From assembly GCA_913059205.1 (NCBI GenBank), contig CAJXRM010000006.1:1-64000 (forward strand): DNA of 64,000 bases. The letters are read 5' to 3'. The stretch is from an uncultured Flavobacteriales bacterium (GTDB lineage: Bacteria > Bacteroidota > Bacteroidia > Flavobacteriales_D > Crocinitomicaceae). Both the position numbers and the translations under genes were made by a program. The notes beneath the pieces were generated by a model, which saw nothing but the letters and a program-made list of their open reading frames with translations, was not told the DNA's origin and made no database searches. Of this stretch, positions 62,960 through 64,000 are shown in pieces (position 1 is the first letter of the stretch; the number at the start of each line of letters is the position of its first letter).

Positions 62960-64000
62960 ATGCAAAAAATCATTCCAATTCTACTCGCAGTTATCTCCTT
63001 TACTTCTTGTATGAAAGGAAAATCTGTAGATGTTGTGATACACAATGCTAAAGTTCACGTGATGGATGACAAAAATTCAATTTTTGAAGCAATTGCGTTT
63101 AAAGATGGCGAAATAGTTGAAGTCGGGCCTGAGCGTCAAATTTTGAATCGGTATAGCGCTGATGAGTATATTGATGCTCAGAAAAGAGACGTGTATCCAG
63201 GATTTACAGATGCCCACGGACACATTATGTCATACGCGAAGCAATCGTTGAGTGTGAATTTAGTTGGATGCCGTTCTTACGATGAAATGTTGGTTTTGAT
63301 AGAGAAATACCAATCAAAAAATAACAGCAAATTTATTGTTGGACGAGGATGGGATCAATCGCTTTGGAAGGACCAAAAAATGCCGGACAACAAACGTTTA
63401 AGTGAACTCTTTCCTAACATTCCTGTTTGTTTGTTTCGAATTGACGGCCATGCTTTATTGGCAAACGATTACCTCATTCAAAAATCGAAGGTTGTTGAAA
63501 AAGTAAAAGCAGATGCAGAATTAAATCAAGGTGGATATTTCATCATGAATGAAACTGATGAATTCACTGGAATTATGGTTGACAATGCAATGAATCCAAT
63601 TTTAGAACTAATTCCTGATTTCCCAGAAAATAAAATGAGTGAAAAGATTCTAGAAATTCAATCGGAATTGTACGGTTATGGAATTACAGGTGTTCACGAA
63701 GCTGGTTTAGAGAATAGTGAATTAAAATTGTTGGAAAAATTAATTGCCAAAAATGAACTGCATTTAAACATCTATGCAATGTTGTTGCCTACAGAGGAGA
63801 ACATTGCATTTGCAAAAAAGAATGGTGTTTACACAAATAAAAATTTACTGATCCGAAGTATCAAAGTATATGGTGATGGAGCACTTGGCTCTCGTGGGGC
63901 GTTTCTCAAAGAAGCGTACAGCGATCATTCGGGACATCATGGATATTTAACAACCTCTTTCAAGCGCATGTCGGAAATAGCCGATTTGTGTCATAGTATA
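62960..64000 (+). CDS. Lipoprotein amidohydrolase, YtcJ-like (3' partial)
   Basis: The open frame of 347 codons runs off the window end. It starts with a lipobox signal (ILLAVISFTSC), then the amidohydrolase order: VDVVIHNAKVHVMD beta-sandwich strand, DVYPGFTDAHGHI carrying the first metal pair HxH, and later VHEAGLE and IKVYGDGALGSRGAF as in the YtcJ branch (amidohydrolase_3). Family members have about 540 residues, so about 190 are missing. It is probably a metal-dependent hydrolase of amides in the envelope; substrate unknown. Confidence 0.92.
   Translation, partial: MQKIIPILLAVISFTSCMKGKSVDVVIHNAKVHVMDDKNSIFEAIAFKDGEIVEVGPERQILNRYSADEYIDAQKRDVYPGFTDAHGHIMSYAKQSLSVNLVGCRSYDEMLVLIEKYQSKNNSKFIVGRGWDQSLWKDQKMPDNKRLSELFPNIPVCLFRIDGHALLANDYLIQKSKVVEKVKADAELNQGGYFIMNETDEFTGIMVDNAMNPILELIPDFPENKMSEKILEIQSELYGYGITGVHEAGLENSELKLLEKLIAKNELHLNIYAMLLPTEENIAFAKKNGVYTNKNLLIRSIKVYGDGALGSRGAFLKEAYSDHSGHHGYLTTSFKRMSEIADLCHSI

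Overview
The window comes from an AT-rich genome of the phylum Bacteroidota, most likely a gliding or type IX secretion (T9SS) member of the Flavobacteriales (Fluviicola/Crocinitomicaceae-like; the family is a guess). Supporting signs are a GldM homologue, T9SS type A and type B C-terminal sorting domains, a PorE-like OmpA protein, a flexirubin/dialkylresorcinol-type gene set, and several -7 promoter boxes of the Bacteroidota form TAnnTTTG. The first 47 bases are not biological. They are an Illumina Nextera adapter with an i5 index, so position 48 is the true end of the assembled contig.

Region 1 (48-13,890) is accessory DNA that looks like the integrase-proximal part of a mobile island inserted beside the tmRNA gene. 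Its right side holds a tyrosine recombinase of the CTnDOT type, an RteC-like protein, an excisionase-like HTH protein, a primosome-like protein and a DnaC/IstB-like ATPase. Its cargo is two divergent defence operons. The minus-strand operon encodes an XRE regulator, an AlbA_2/ATPase-wHTH protein whose linker is coded by eight exact 11-nt repeats, a single-chain nuclease-methyltransferase of the type ISP family, and two small membrane-anchored coiled-coil proteins. The plus-strand operon encodes a DUF2188 protein, a Pycsar-type membrane effector, a class III nucleotide cyclase and an unusual protein joining a ubiquitin-E2-like domain to a SEC-C zinc motif. This last operon is the best candidate for a little-described system: a Pycsar module carrying an E2-like accessory protein, which recalls the E2 proteins of type II CBASS.

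Region 2 (13,891-40,200) is chromosomal core and surface biology. It holds ssrA (tmRNA), mscL, recR and smpB close together, a menE-like ligase, J-domain proteins, a thioredoxin, a UPF1-like helicase, secreted T9SS cargo (an M43 metalloprotease and a giant PKD-repeat adhesin), a histidine kinase, a patatin, an M1 peptidase, a universal stress protein, a PorE-like OmpA protein with a TPR partner, a CAP protein and a SpoIIE phosphatase.

Region 3 (40,204-50,829) is a flexirubin/dialkylresorcinol-type cluster: GT2-DUF2062, a small exported protein, DarA, DarB, an uncharacterised protein, a BtrH-N acyltransferase-like protein, an ABC exporter, an ACP, a ketosynthase, a chain-length factor and a DUF2461 protein. 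The genes from DarB onward are packed with gaps of 0-10 nt or 1-nt overlaps. No tyrosine ammonia-lyase, ketoreductase or dehydratase is present here.

Region 4 (50,859-64,000) holds a DUF819 membrane protein with an exported N-terminal domain, two tandem POT peptide transporters, an orphan GldM, a lipoprotein M1 aminopeptidase, valS, and an amidohydrolase cut off by the window end. No CRISPR array, rRNA, canonical tRNA or insertion sequence was seen.
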